This document shows, piece after piece, positions 35,935 through 44,550 of a DNA stretch of 64,000 nucleotides. The notes under the pieces are model-generated. The model did not search any database. It had not been told where the DNA came from and worked only from the letters and a program-made list of their open reading frames with translations. Position 1 is the first letter of the stretch. Each line of letters starts with the position of its first letter. Position numbers and translations under genes: made by a program. The stretch comes from Rhizobium leguminosarum (lineage in GTDB: Bacteria > Pseudomonadota > Alphaproteobacteria > Rhizobiales > Rhizobiaceae), in assembly GCF_002953715.1 (NCBI RefSeq), contig NZ_CP025012.1, forward strand, positions 1,178,001-1,242,000. Direction: 5' to 3'.

Positions 35935-36780
35935 CTAACGGGTCGTCACGAAATCGGCCGAGGCGACGACGGTGTTCGGCACCTCAGTCTTCTTGAATTT
36001 CAGCGTCACCACCTTGTAGCCTTCGGCTTCGAGTTTCGAGAGCAGGGTTGGTAGCATCGTTGCCGTGCGTTTGTGGATGTCATGCATCAGGATGATGCCG
36101 CGGCCACGCTTGTGCAAGAGGTTCATCGTCCGCTGCGTTATGGAGACCGGCGTCGTGGTGAAGTAGTCCTTGCTGTCGATATCGACATCCATGACCACCA
36201 TGTCGCGCATGGCGACCGCGGCGCGCAGCCTGTGGCTCTCGGCAAGATAAGGGAAACGGAAGAAGGAGACATCGGTTCCGGTCGCCTTGGTCACCGCCAA
36301 TTCGCCCTTGATCACCTCGGCCATCGCTGCGTCGAAACTCAGCGAAGCGAGGTTGGCGTGGTCATAGGTGTGGCTGCCGATCGTGTTGCCGTCCTGGGCG
36401 ACCTTGCGGGCGAGCGCCGGATGCATCTCGGCCATCTCGCCGACCATCATGAATGCGCCCTTGACGCCGAATTCGTCGAGGATTGCCAGCACCTTGTCGG
36501 TCCGGCCGGGGATCGGGCCATCGTCGAAGCTGAGGATCACCTCCTTGTCCTGCAGCTTGAGATCGGCGAGCGAGGAGACCTCCAGCGTCCGTCCGGCCAG
36601 ATGGTGCCAGCCGGTTAGGCGCGGCGGCGCATCGTCGCCGGCATAGGCAAGTTTTCGCTCTTCGGGTGCGATCACCGAGGAGGTCTTGATCGATGTGTCA
36701 GGAGCGGATTGTCTGGTGGTGCTGCAGGCGGCGAGGGCGGCCGTGAGGGCCATGCAGGACAGAACGAAAAGACGATACAT
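35935..36780 (-). CDS. Polysaccharide deacetylase (NodB-fold) lipoprotein
   Basis: A 281-residue carbohydrate esterase family 4 protein. The N-terminus has a signal with lipobox LAAC (residues 16-19), so it is probably lipid-anchored in the envelope. NodB motifs are present: SFDDGP (metal Asp), SHTYDH (metal His-x3-His), RFPYL and the late LMHDIH histidine. The substrate (peptidoglycan or exopolysaccharide) is unknown. It is distinct from symbiotic nodB, which lacks a lipobox and has a different context. Repeat A4 abuts its stop codon. Confidence 0.88.
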   Translation of the reverse strand: MYRLFVLSCMALTAALAACSTTRQSAPDTSIKTSSVIAPEERKLAYAGDDAPPRLTGWHHLAGRTLEVSSLADLKLQDKEVILSFDDGPIPGRTDKVLAILDEFGVKGAFMMVGEMAEMHPALARKVAQDGNTIGSHTYDHANLASLSFDAAMAEVIKGELAVTKATGTDVSFFRFPYLAESHRLRAAVAMRDMVVMDVDIDSKDYFTTTPVSITQRTMNLLHKRGRGIILMHDIHKRTATMLPTLLSKLEAEGYKVVTLKFKKTEVPNTVVASADFVTTR

Positions 36781-36908
36781 GGAAAGGGCTCAACAAATCG
36801 GTAACGAATGTTGAGACAACCTTTCGGATTATGGTTAACGATCGGTTGATAATGTCCGAAATTGCGTTGATGCACGGCACTTCGCCACGCTTTCGATGAG
36901 ACCTGTGG

Positions 36909-38792
36909 CTATCCCGCCATCGCTTCTTCATATTCGGCCGACAGCATCAGCCAGTCTTCCTCGGCGGCTGCCAGTTTCGCCGCAGCCTCGCCACGCTGCT
37001 TTGCCTTCTCAGCGGCCTTGGCAGGCGCCTTCTCGTAAAGGGCCGGATCCGCAAGTTCCGCGTCAAGCGCCTGAATCTGTTTCTCCAGCTTCGCCGTCAA
37101 GGATTCGATTTCGTTGATCTTTTTCCTGAGCGGCGTCAGCGAGGCGCGACGTTCGGCATTGAGCTTGCGCTGGTCGGCCTTCGACGTCGCGTCTTCAACT
37201 AGCTGCGGCTTTTCTTCTTTTTTTTTACCGGAACTGACGATCAGGTCGCGATACTCGTCCATATCGCCTTCGAAGATCGTCACCGTGCCGGCATTGACCA
37301 GCCACAGCCGATCGACCGTCGCCTCGATCAGGTGACGATCGTGCGAGATCAGGATGACGGCGCCCTCGTAATCGTTCAGCGCCTCGATCAGCGCGCGGCG
37401 GCTGTCGATGTCGAGGTGGTTGGTCGGCTCGTCGAGGATCAGCAGATTAGGCGCATTGAAGGCGGCAAGCCCCATCAGCAAGCGGGCTTTTTCGCCGCCG
37501 GAAAGATCCTTGGCGGCCGTTGCCATCTTCTCGGTCGCAAGCCCCATCTGGGCGACGCGGGCGCGCACCTTGGCTTCCGGCGCGCCGGGCATCAGGCGGC
37601 GCACATGCTCCACCGGCGATTGCTCGGGAATGAGGTCGTCGAGCTGGTGCTGTGCGAAGAAGCCGATCTTCAGGCTCGGTGCGATCTTTACCTCACCGCT
37701 TTCCGGCGCGAGCCGGCCGGAGATGAATTTGGCGAAGGTCGATTTGCCGTTGCCGTTCGAGCCGAGCAGGGCGATGCGGTCGTCATTGTCGATGCGCAGA
37801 TTGAGGTTCTTCAGGATCGGATTGCCGGGCTCGTAGCCGACGGCGCCGCTCTGGATCGCGACGATCGGCGAAGCCGGCTGCTTTTCCGGCTCGGGAAAAG
37901 TGATCGGCTGTACGTGGGCCTCGATCACCGCGGCGACCGTTCCCATGCGCTCCAGCGCCTTGACGCGCGATTGTGCCTGACGGGCCTTGGAAGCCTTGGC
38001 CTTGAAGCGGTCGATGAAGCCCTGCAGATGTTTGCGCGCCGCGTCGTTCTTGGCCTTGGCCTTCGTCTGCAGCTCGTCGGCTTCCGCCTTCTGTCGCTCG
38101 AACTGGTCGTAACCGCCGCGATAGAAGGTCAGCTTCTTCTGGTCGAGATGGACGATCGCATTGACCGCGTTGTTCAGAAGGTCGCGATCGTGGCTGATGA
38201 TGATGACGGTGTGCGGATAGCGGCGGACATAGTCTTCCAGCCACAGCGTGCCTTCGAGGTCGAGATAGTTGGTCGGCTCGTCGAGCAGAAGCAGATCCGG
38301 CTCGGAAAACAGCACGGCGGCAAGGGCAACGCGCATGCGCCAGCCGCCGGAGAAGGAGGAGGCGGGGCGGGCCTGCGCCTCCTTGTCGAAGCCGAGGCCG
38401 GCAAGAATGCTCGCCGCGCGCGCTTCGGCCGAATGCGCGTCGATATCGACAAGGCGCATCTGGATCTCGGCGATGCGGTGCGGATCGGTCGCCGTTTCCG
38501 CCTCGGCAACGAGGGCGGTGCGTTCCTTGTCCGCGGCAAGCACGATCTCGATCAGCGCGTCCTCGGTCGCCGGCGCTTCCTGCGCCACCTGGCCGATGCG
38601 TGCGGCCTTCGGGATCGACACCGTTCCGCTCTCCGAGCCGAGATCGCCGGTGATGACTCGAAAAAGCGTGGACTTGCCGGCGCCATTACGCCCGACGAGC
38701 CCTGCCTTCGTGCCTGAAGGCAGCGAAACGCTGGCATTGTCGAGAAGCAGGCGCCCGGCGATGCGGGCGGAAATATCGGTGAGCGTGATCAT
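36909..38792 (-). CDS. ABC-F family ATPase, YheS-like
   Basis: A 627-residue ABC-F protein with two ATPase domains and no membrane segments; family members act on the ribosome. Walker A motifs are GRNGAGKST and GSNGNGKST; signatures are SFSGGWRMR and DLSGGEKAR. A linker (about residues 230-310) is rich in Lys, Ala and Arg, like the P-site tRNA-interacting helices. The C-terminal 100 residues form a charged coiled coil. The start at 38792 (MITLTDISARIAG) is preferred over 38828. The gene order gives no hint of a drug-resistance role. Confidence 0.92.
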   Translation of the reverse strand: MITLTDISARIAGRLLLDNASVSLPSGTKAGLVGRNGAGKSTLFRVITGDLGSESGTVSIPKAARIGQVAQEAPATEDALIEIVLAADKERTALVAEAETATDPHRIAEIQMRLVDIDAHSAEARAASILAGLGFDKEAQARPASSFSGGWRMRVALAAVLFSEPDLLLLDEPTNYLDLEGTLWLEDYVRRYPHTVIIISHDRDLLNNAVNAIVHLDQKKLTFYRGGYDQFERQKAEADELQTKAKAKNDAARKHLQGFIDRFKAKASKARQAQSRVKALERMGTVAAVIEAHVQPITFPEPEKQPASPIVAIQSGAVGYEPGNPILKNLNLRIDNDDRIALLGSNGNGKSTFAKFISGRLAPESGEVKIAPSLKIGFFAQHQLDDLIPEQSPVEHVRRLMPGAPEAKVRARVAQMGLATEKMATAAKDLSGGEKARLLMGLAAFNAPNLLILDEPTNHLDIDSRRALIEALNDYEGAVILISHDRHLIEATVDRLWLVNAGTVTIFEGDMDEYRDLIVSSGKKKEEKPQLVEDATSKADQRKLNAERRASLTPLRKKINEIESLTAKLEKQIQALDAELADPALYEKAPAKAAEKAKQRGEAAAKLAAAEEDWLMLSAEYEEAMAG

Positions 38793-38845
38793 GGCCGGCG
38801 TTTTGGCCGAAAGCGCCCGCCAAGGCAAGAGCGCTTGTCAGTCCT

Positions 38846-38888
38846 GGAGCATGATGCCCAAAAGCGGGAGTGGTTTTCGGACCTCCGG
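38846..38888. repeat. Family B repeat, copy 4 (degenerate)
   Basis: GGAGCATGATGCCCAAAAGCGGGAGTGGTTTTCGGA-type sequence (37 bases) matches the first half and core of the family B element but has lost the closing ATCATGCTCC arm. It lies between the GGDEF gene and the ABC-F gene, close to both, and overlaps neither. Confidence 0.6.
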
Positions 38889-38894
38889 CCGGAT

Positions 38895-39944
38895 CTAGCG
38901 GCCGAAAGCCTGCACCGGCAGTCGGGGGTTCGACTGCGCGGCGAGAAGCGCCACGCGGGCATTGGCCTGCAACTGTCCCGGAGTTGCCGCATCGGTGCTG
39001 AGCGCCACGCCGATCGAGATGGTGAGCCTGCCGGGATCGGCCTTGTCGGATGTCGCGAAGACCAGATTGTCCTCGACGGAGGCGCGCAGGCGCTCGGCAA
39101 TAGCAATCGCATCCTGCATGCCGACATTGGAAAACAACAGGGCGAATTCGTCAGCCTCGGTGCGAGCGACGAAATCGTTTTTCTTGACCGACTTGCTGAA
39201 CAGGCCGGCGAGCTTCTTCAGGAGCTTGTTGCCGGCCTGGGTGCCGTATTTGTCGTTGAGATCGGTGAAGTTGTCGATATCGACCATGATCAGCGCGCTG
39301 CCGGCGGCACCTTCTTCGCGCTTGTAGAGATCGGCGATCGTCCGGTTCAGCGCGATGCGGTTCGGAAGTCCGGTGATCCTGTCGGCGATCGCGGCCGATT
39401 GCATCGCCGAAATGCCGCGTTCCAGGGTTTCCAGCGTCTTGATATCGTCCTGCAGCTTCGCGCCGATTTCCAACTCCGCGGCAAGAACGGTCGAAAGCGA
39501 GGCAGTGAGATAATCGACCTCGCTGAGGAAGGCGGCAAGGCTTTGGTCGTCATGGCCGGAAACGGATTTCAGGATCGTGCCGCAGGCGCGCGCAAAGGCG
39601 CTCTTGTGCCTCAGCCCTTCGGCAAGTCTTTCCGCCACGTCGCGCAGCATCCGGCTCGCCTCGTTTCGGGATGTCTCGCCCGCCAGCCCGCAATGGCCGA
39701 CGAGGCGGTATTTCAGGCCGAGTTCGTCGAGCATCGGCTGCTGCGGCTGGGACCCGAGTGCCGCGATATCTTGCGCAAGGCCGGCATTGAGCCCGACGAT
39801 CGCCTCGTGAAAGAGCTCGTAGTTGCGCGGGAGTGCCGCGACGTTGAGGCGCGCCATGTGCTGGGCGATCTTCTGAATATCCGCCATCGGCGCAGCGCGC
39901 GCAGCCTCGCGCGGCACCAATGCGTTTGCGCTTGCATTCTGCAT
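38895..39944 (-). CDS. GGDEF-domain protein with a degenerate signature
   Basis: A 349-residue cytoplasmic protein. Residues 20-170 are a helical region without a recognised sensor, then a GGDEF domain (about 185-340). The signature reads EADEF (residues 263-267) instead of GGDEF/GGEEF. The DIDNFTDLND block keeps the first metal aspartate, but the GHxxGD block reads GTQAGN. Loss of both glycines suggests weak or no diguanylate cyclase activity; it may bind GTP or be a regulator. No EAL domain follows. The start is ATG 39944; in-frame residues upstream are unlikely. Confidence 0.85.
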   Translation of the reverse strand: MQNASANALVPREAARAAPMADIQKIAQHMARLNVAALPRNYELFHEAIVGLNAGLAQDIAALGSQPQQPMLDELGLKYRLVGHCGLAGETSRNEASRMLRDVAERLAEGLRHKSAFARACGTILKSVSGHDDQSLAAFLSEVDYLTASLSTVLAAELEIGAKLQDDIKTLETLERGISAMQSAAIADRITGLPNRIALNRTIADLYKREEGAAGSALIMVDIDNFTDLNDKYGTQAGNKLLKKLAGLFSKSVKKNDFVARTEADEFALLFSNVGMQDAIAIAERLRASVEDNLVFATSDKADPGRLTISIGVALSTDAATPGQLQANARVALLAAQSNPRLPVQAFGR

Positions 39945-40081
39945 GACGATCCCTCGCAGCCCGGCCTCATCTCTCACGTCACGCTATGCCCGCAAGCGTT
40001 TAAGAGAGGCTGAATTTTCAACGGGGAAGCCTTGGATCGGCGGCAGAACCGGCAAAGGCGGTTAATTCAGTCTTGATGGCC

Positions 40082-40131
40082 GGAGCATGATGCCGAAAAG
40101 TGTGAGCGGTTTTCCGGATGACATCATGTTC
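40082..40131. repeat. Palindromic repeat, family B copy 3
   Basis: GGAGCATGATGCC...ATGACATCATGTTC ends around the AAAAGTGTGAGCGGTTTTCCGG core. One extra base lies next to the core compared with copy 2. It lies just downstream of the 3' end of the dinB-like gene. Confidence 0.78.
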
Positions 40132-40155
40132 TCACTTTCCAATTCGGATCGGGCC

Positions 40156-40658
40156 TCACATCCATTCACGGCCCTCGCTGCGCAGGAAGTAGATGAGATC
40201 AAGCATGAGGCTCGGCTTGCCGAGCGCCGTCAGCGTCATGTGCCGCGATGATGGGTCTGGTGGTTGAAGAAATGCGCGAGCGCCGACGACAGAGGCTGGG
40301 TGATCTCGACCGGCTGTACCACTGTTACATAGGTGAAGTTGGCGGCAAGCGCCGCCTCGTCCAGCATACCTGTCCAGGCAATGATGCGCTCGTCCTCTGC
40401 TTTGCGGGCGGCGGCAAGCGCATCCCGATCTTCGAAGAGCACGGCATCGAGTGTCGTCGGCGCTTCGCCGGTGCCGCTGAAGCGCTTCATCCATATCCGG
40501 TCGGCGACGATCAAATGGTTGAGCGTGCGATGCAGTGAGCCGAAGAAGGCGCCGCGGTCGTTGCGGAATTCTGCATCGCTGAGTTCGGCCGCGGCCGCAT
40601 AAACTTGCATGTTGGCCCAGCGATTATAGGCGGCGAACATCCTGTAATGTCTGAGCAT
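40156..40658 (-). pseudogene. DinB/DfsB-like protein gene with a C-terminal frameshift
   Basis: The first 140 codons (40658-40236) encode a DinB-like four-helix protein: MLRHYRMFAAYNRWANMQVY at the start, metal histidines in HRTLNHLI and FNHQTHHRG. The reading frame then ends at TGA directly after HHRGT. A different frame of the same strand (to 40156) continues with the expected C-terminus, HMTLTALGKPSLMLDLIYFLR. Family members usually read HHRGQ(V/A)H here, so an apparent loss of about 7 bases near 40245 explains the shift. The two metal-site histidines precede the break, so partial function is possible. Confidence 0.75.
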
Positions 40659-40797
40659 TCAGTCCCTCCCGGATTGGTGGCAGCGGTCTAGCCACTTTTC
40701 CCGGAAATCGCAGTGATGCGCCCATGAAATTTCCTGATTTGATCGCAGCCGCTTTCTGTCGTGGAATGGATGGAGCCGCGATCTCGAAAGGACTGTT

Positions 40798-41487
40798 ATG
40801 ACCAGAGCCCTCTATTCCCTCTGCGGCGCCGACGAGCGGCGCTTCTTTTCGCCCCATTGCTGGAAGGCGGTGATGGCGCTGGCGCATAAGGGGCTCGATT
40901 TCGAGGAGATTCCGACGACCTACGCCGGCATCCGCGCGATCGGCGGCGGCGTCTCGTCGATCGTGCCCGTTCTCGAAGACAATGGCCGACTGGTCCCCGA
41001 CAGTTTCGACATCGCCCTTTATCTGGAGGAGGCCTATCCCGAGCGGCCGTCGCTGTTCAACGGCGAGGGCGGCAAGGCGCTGTCGCGGATGGTGGAAGGC
41101 TATTCGCAGATGATCATCCATCCGGCGATCATGCGCATCGCTCTTCTTGATATCCATGCCAACCTCGATGAGGACGACAAGGCCTATTTCCGTCAAAGCC
41201 GGGAGGCTCGGCTCGGCAAGCCGCTGGAAGTGGTTGCCGCCGACAGCGAGGCGGAGAAGGCCACCTTCGGCGCCAAGCTGGAGCCGCTGCGGCACATGCT
41301 GAAGTTCCAACCCTTCATCGGCGGGCAGACACCGCTCTTTGCCGACTATATCGTCTTCGGCGCGCTGCAATGGCTGCGTGTCTCCGCGGGCCTCGCCATG
41401 CTGGCCGCCGACGATCCCGTCATGACCTGGTTCGAACGCTGCCTCGATCTTCACCAAAGCCGCGGCAGGACTGTGACAGCGGCGTGA
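40798..41487 (+). CDS. Glutathione S-transferase family protein, LigE beta-etherase-like
   Basis: A 229-residue thioredoxin-fold GST. The N-terminal SPHCWKAVMALAHKGLDFEEIP replaces the usual active-site Cys/Ser loop, and the LVPDSFDIALYLEEAYPERP block is close to LigE-type beta-aryl etherases, as are FADYIVFGALQW and DDPVMTWFERCLDL. LigE-like proteins cleave aryl ethers in lignin breakdown, but most rhizobial homologues have unknown substrates. It stands alone with ndk 80 bases downstream. Confidence 0.85.
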   Translation: MTRALYSLCGADERRFFSPHCWKAVMALAHKGLDFEEIPTTYAGIRAIGGGVSSIVPVLEDNGRLVPDSFDIALYLEEAYPERPSLFNGEGGKALSRMVEGYSQMIIHPAIMRIALLDIHANLDEDDKAYFRQSREARLGKPLEVVAADSEAEKATFGAKLEPLRHMLKFQPFIGGQTPLFADYIVFGALQWLRVSAGLAMLAADDPVMTWFERCLDLHQSRGRTVTAA

Positions 41488-41568
41488 AATTGCCGCCTAC
41501 CTCTTGTTTTCGGGCGTTGGGGCGGGTAAAGACCGCCCACTTTTCCCGAGAAAACAGAGGATTTGACT

Positions 41569-41991
41569 ATGGCGATTGAACGCACCTTCTCGATGATCAA
41601 GCCGGACGCAACGAAGCGCAACCTGACGGGCGCCATCACCAAGATGCTCGAAGATGCCGGCCTGCGTGTCGTCGCTTCCAAGCGCGTCTGGATGAGCCGT
41701 CGCGAAGCCGAAGGCTTCTACGCTGTTCACAAGGATCGTCCCTTCTTCGGCGAACTGGTCGAAGGCATGACCTCCGGCCCGACCATCGTTCAGGTGCTGG
41801 AAGGCGAAGGCGCGATCCTCAAGAACCGCGAGATCATGGGAGCGACCAACCCGGCAAACGCTGACGAAGGCACGATCCGCAAGGTTCACGCTCTGTCGAT
41901 CGGCGAAAACTCCGTTCACGGTTCGGATGCTCCTGAAACGGCTGCCCAGGAAATCAAGTACTGGTTCTCCGATACCGAAATCGTCGGCTGA
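41569..41991 (+). CDS. ndk: Nucleoside diphosphate kinase
   Basis: Balances nucleoside triphosphate pools by phosphate transfer from ATP. From ATG 41569 ([18 protein letters not shown]) the protein has 140 residues, the family length. Near the C-terminus HGSDAPETA follows the catalytic histidine motif: the active-site His is in ENSVHGSDA. An upstream in-frame ATG at 41563 adds two residues; a GAGGA sequence before it fits either start. A good terminator follows (42037-42063). Confidence 0.97.
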   Translation: MAIERTFSMIKPDATKRNLTGAITKMLEDAGLRVVASKRVWMSRREAEGFYAVHKDRPFFGELVEGMTSGPTIVQVLEGEGAILKNREIMGATNPANADEGTIRKVHALSIGENSVHGSDAPETAAQEIKYWFSDTEIVG

Positions 41992-42036
41992 GGCCACGCT
42001 TCGGCATTCGCTGGCAATGCCTTGAATTGACTCTCG

Positions 42037-42063
42037 AAAGCCGGGGCCTTGCTCCGGCTTTTT
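42037..42063 (+). terminator. Rho-independent terminator of ndk
   Basis: 8-bp stem AAAGCCGG (42037-42044) and CCGGCTTT (42054-42061) with a 9-base loop, followed by TT. The complementary A-run on the other side lets it also serve the convergent lipoprotein gene (stop at 42076). Confidence 0.8.
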
Positions 42064-42075
42064 CTATGCATTTCT

Positions 42076-42579
42076 CTATGCAGGGCATTTGTCGGTATTC
42101 GAGAAATCGACGGTGCCGTCAGGCTTGAAGACCTCCGGGTTCTTTTCATAAAGCGCGCCGAGTACGAGCGGCTTGCTCGGCAGGACGGTCTGGTCGAGGT
42201 CGGACCGGAACTGCGTCTTCAATTCCTGCAGCACCTTGCCGTCCTTGTCGACCAGCCGGACACTCACGGAATAGGGGCGGTCCTTGCGCACGCAGTGCAG
42301 TTTTTCGCTCTGCAGCGCGATCTTGTCGTCGATCGGGTAGATTTTCTGGTTCAGCACCAGCGGATCGCCGCCTTGCGGATTTTCAAATTCGGCGATGATG
42401 ACCGAACCGTCGGGGATAGGCCCTGTCTTCTTCAGCGTCAGCAGATAGGTGGCGCTCGCCACCCGATAGTTGAAGACGAAGAGATGACCGGTGACCTCGA
42501 CCAGATTTTCAGCCTGGCGTTGACAGCCGGCAAGCAGAAGGCCGGCTGCTGCCACCGTTACGATCATATATTTCCTCAT
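42076..42579 (-). CDS. Putative lipoprotein downstream of the CGNR gene
   Basis: A 167-residue protein of unknown function. From ATG 42579 it begins MRKYMIVTVAAAGLLLAGC, a lipoprotein signal with lipobox LAGC (residues 16-19). The mature part is rich in beta-prone segments (VEVTGHLFVFNYRVASATYLLTL) and contains two further cysteines (in KLHCVRKD and the C-terminal TDKCPA). Its start codon overlaps the stop of the CGNR gene by 4 bases (ATGA), so the two are translated together. I do not recognise the family. Confidence 0.8.
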   Translation of the reverse strand: MRKYMIVTVAAAGLLLAGCQRQAENLVEVTGHLFVFNYRVASATYLLTLKKTGPIPDGSVIIAEFENPQGGDPLVLNQKIYPIDDKIALQSEKLHCVRKDRPYSVSVRLVDKDGKVLQELKTQFRSDLDQTVLPSKPLVLGALYEKNPEVFKPDGTVDFSNTDKCPA

Positions 42580-43121
42580 GGCGTCTCCTCCTTCTTGCGG
42601 CGATAGTGCCGGTTCGCCTTGGCGCGGTTGCCGCAGACCGCCATGTCGCACCAGGCCCGGCTCCTGTTCTTGCTGCGGTCGATGAACAGCCAGCCGCAAT
42701 TGCCGCAGATCTTCATGCGTTGGGGATCAGGCATGGCGATCAGCCGCAGCGCCGAATGGGCGGTCGCCGCGGCCAGGCTGCCGGGGCTTGCTTCGTGCAA
42801 CGCCTTCGCCAACGCTTCCAGCAGGCTGGCGAGCAATTGGTCGTCGCCGCCATTCAGTATACGCTTGCGGAAATAGAGGTCGATCGCTTCCCGTAGCGCG
42901 ATGAAACCCGTCTGGTTTTCCGCCGCCACCGGCGCGATGTCGCCGAAGAGGGCACGCTCAGCGCAGAATTCGGCAGCGGCCCGCGGAAAGCTCCGCATCT
43001 GATCCCCAACCGCGAAGCGGTCGATCCGCCGCGTTGCATCGTGACGCAAAACGACGCTGTTGGCGACATCGAGCGCCAGCGCGCCGCCGGCAAACCGGTG
43101 AGGGGTCCAGGAAAAGCTCAT
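42576..43121 (-). CDS. CGNR zinc-finger (ABATE-domain) regulator
   Basis: A 181-residue protein of the CGNR family, considered stress- or ligand-responsive transcription regulators. The N-terminal ABATE-like region (MSFSWTPHRFAGGALALDVANSVV) is followed by the C-terminal zinc finger KICGNCGWLFIDRSKNRSRAWCDMAVCGNRAKANRHYRRKK, with four cysteines and the CGNRxK signature. It is divergent from the LivH-like permease across a 64-base gap that holds an inverted repeat (43126-43165). The predicted start at 43121 leaves almost no 5' leader from a candidate -10 in that repeat. Confidence 0.88.
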   Translation of the reverse strand: MSFSWTPHRFAGGALALDVANSVVLRHDATRRIDRFAVGDQMRSFPRAAAEFCAERALFGDIAPVAAENQTGFIALREAIDLYFRKRILNGGDDQLLASLLEALAKALHEASPGSLAAATAHSALRLIAMPDPQRMKICGNCGWLFIDRSKNRSRAWCDMAVCGNRAKANRHYRRKKEETP

Positions 43122-43125
43122 AATG

Positions 43126-43165
43126 AAATTATAACTAGCGAATTAGGTTTTACCAGTTATAATTT
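43126..43165. promoter_or_regulatory. Inverted repeat with facing TATAAT boxes between CGNR and permease genes
   Basis: Arms AAATTATAACT (43126-43136) and AGTTATAATTT (43155-43165) are perfect 11-base complements separated by 18 bases. Each arm contains a TATAAT in the outward direction, so it may hold -10 elements for both divergent genes. No matching TTGAC-type -35 element lies at 16-18 bp for either. A natural reading is an operator of the CGNR protein overlapping two divergent promoters. Confidence 0.5.
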
Positions 43166-43185
43166 TGGTGAGCGGAGTGTCTGGA

Positions 43186-44082
43186 ATGGCCTATCTTCTG
43201 CAGCAGCTGGCGAATGCGGTTCCGCTGGCCGCCCTCTATGCCGCGCTCGCGTTCGGTTATGCCGTAGCCTTCGGCGTGACGAAGCGGGCCGACATCACCT
43301 ATGGGGCGATCTTCGCCTTCGCGGGCCAGATCCTGCTGCTCTTCACCGAACTCGCCTATGTCAGGTTTTGGCTGGTGCTGCCGGCCGCACTTGCCGTCGG
43401 TGCCTGCGCTTCCATCGTCTATTCGCTGGCGGCGGGCCTATGGATCGGCCGCTCGATCATGCTGCCGCTGGTCAACAAATCGCCGAATACGGTCATCGTT
43501 GCCGCCCTCGGCATCATGATCGTGCTGATGGAGACCGCCCGGCTTGCCGCCAATACGAGAGCCATCTGGTTGCCGCCATTCCTGAACGACACGGTCGTCT
43601 TCTGGAGCGACGGCCTGTTCAAAGTGACGCTCACCCATATCCAGCTGATCAACACGGCGCTGATGTGCGTGATCGTTGCAGTTGGTACGCTGATCCTCAG
43701 GCGCACGGCCTGGGGCCGCGTCTGGCGCGCCGTCACCGATGATCCGCTGGCCGCCGAGCTCTGCGGCACCAGCGCCGACCGCGTCTTCCTCGTTGCCTAT
43801 GCGGCCGGGGCGCTTGTCGCCACCATCTGCGGCATCCTCGCCACTTTCTATTACGGCTCGATGGATTTCGGTTCCGGCCTGATGTTCGGGCTGAAGGTGC
43901 TGCTGATCGCAGCCGTCGGCGGCTATTCCGATCCGTTGCGCTCGGCAGGCGGCGCTGCCGGGCTTGCCGTCGTCGAAACCATGTGGGGCGCTTACGGCCC
44001 CTTCGTCTGGCGGGATCTCGTCATCTTCTCGCTGCTCGTCCTGCTCCTGGTCATGAGCCGCAGGGAGCGCGTGGTTCTCTAA
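43186..44082 (+). CDS. Orphan branched-chain amino-acid-type ABC permease (LivH-like)
   Basis: A 298-residue polytopic inner-membrane permease of the LivH type (MAYLLQQLANAVPLAALYAALAFGYAVAFG). It keeps the EAA-like loop region around DDPLAAELCGTSADRV and about eight helices. No ATPase, second permease or binding-protein gene is next to it, unusual for this transporter class. The ATG 43186 has a GGAG sequence 8 bases upstream; TTG 43165 is an alternative start. It is divergent from the CGNR regulator. Confidence 0.85.
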   Translation: MAYLLQQLANAVPLAALYAALAFGYAVAFGVTKRADITYGAIFAFAGQILLLFTELAYVRFWLVLPAALAVGACASIVYSLAAGLWIGRSIMLPLVNKSPNTVIVAALGIMIVLMETARLAANTRAIWLPPFLNDTVVFWSDGLFKVTLTHIQLINTALMCVIVAVGTLILRRTAWGRVWRAVTDDPLAAELCGTSADRVFLVAYAAGALVATICGILATFYYGSMDFGSGLMFGLKVLLIAAVGGYSDPLRSAGGAAGLAVVETMWGAYGPFVWRDLVIFSLLVLLLVMSRRERVVL

Positions 44083-44083
44083 T

Positions 44084-44545
44084 TTACTTCCACTTGTCGC
44101 GCGCTGCATCGTCGGCGTCTTTGGCCGCGACCCAGTCGCCGGAGGCGCCGTCCTTGCTGTGCTCCTTCTTCCAGAAGGGGGCCGCAGTCTTCAGGAAGTC
44201 CATGACGAAATTCGCGCCGTCGAACGCCGCCTGCCGGTGCGGTGCGGCTGCGACGACGAGCACGATGTTCTCGCCGGCTGCGATCTTCCCGTAGCGGTGG
44301 ATGGCGGTCAGCCCGAGAAGTCCGAAACGCGCGATGGCAAGATCGCCGATGCGCCGCATCTCCGCTTCGGCCATGCCGGGATAATACTCGAGTTCGAGGG
44401 CCGCCAGCGTGCCGCCTTCATCGCGGCAGAGGCCAGAAAAGGTGACGACGGCGCCGATCCCGGATTTGCCTTTGGAGAGGCGATCGACCTCGGTCTGCAG
44501 GTCGAAGTCCTCATGCTGGACGCGGATGGTGGGGGGGACGGTCAC
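44084..44545 (-). CDS. moaE: Molybdopterin synthase catalytic subunit
   Basis: MoaE transfers sulfur from the MoaD C-terminus to cyclic pyranopterin to make molybdopterin. The 153-residue protein has VVTFSGLCRDEGG, HRYGKIAAGE and the catalytic-lysine block FLKTAAPFWKKE. The start is GTG 44545. moaD lies upstream on the same strand, separated by a 167-base palindromic element (44551-44717), so both subunits probably share a transcript. The molybdoenzyme gene at 51406 is a possible client. Confidence 0.95.
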   Translation of the reverse strand: MTVPPTIRVQHEDFDLQTEVDRLSKGKSGIGAVVTFSGLCRDEGGTLAALELEYYPGMAEAEMRRIGDLAIARFGLLGLTAIHRYGKIAAGENIVLVVAAAPHRQAAFDGANFVMDFLKTAAPFWKKEHSKDGASGDWVAAKDADDAARDKWK

Positions 44546-44550
44546 CGAAA

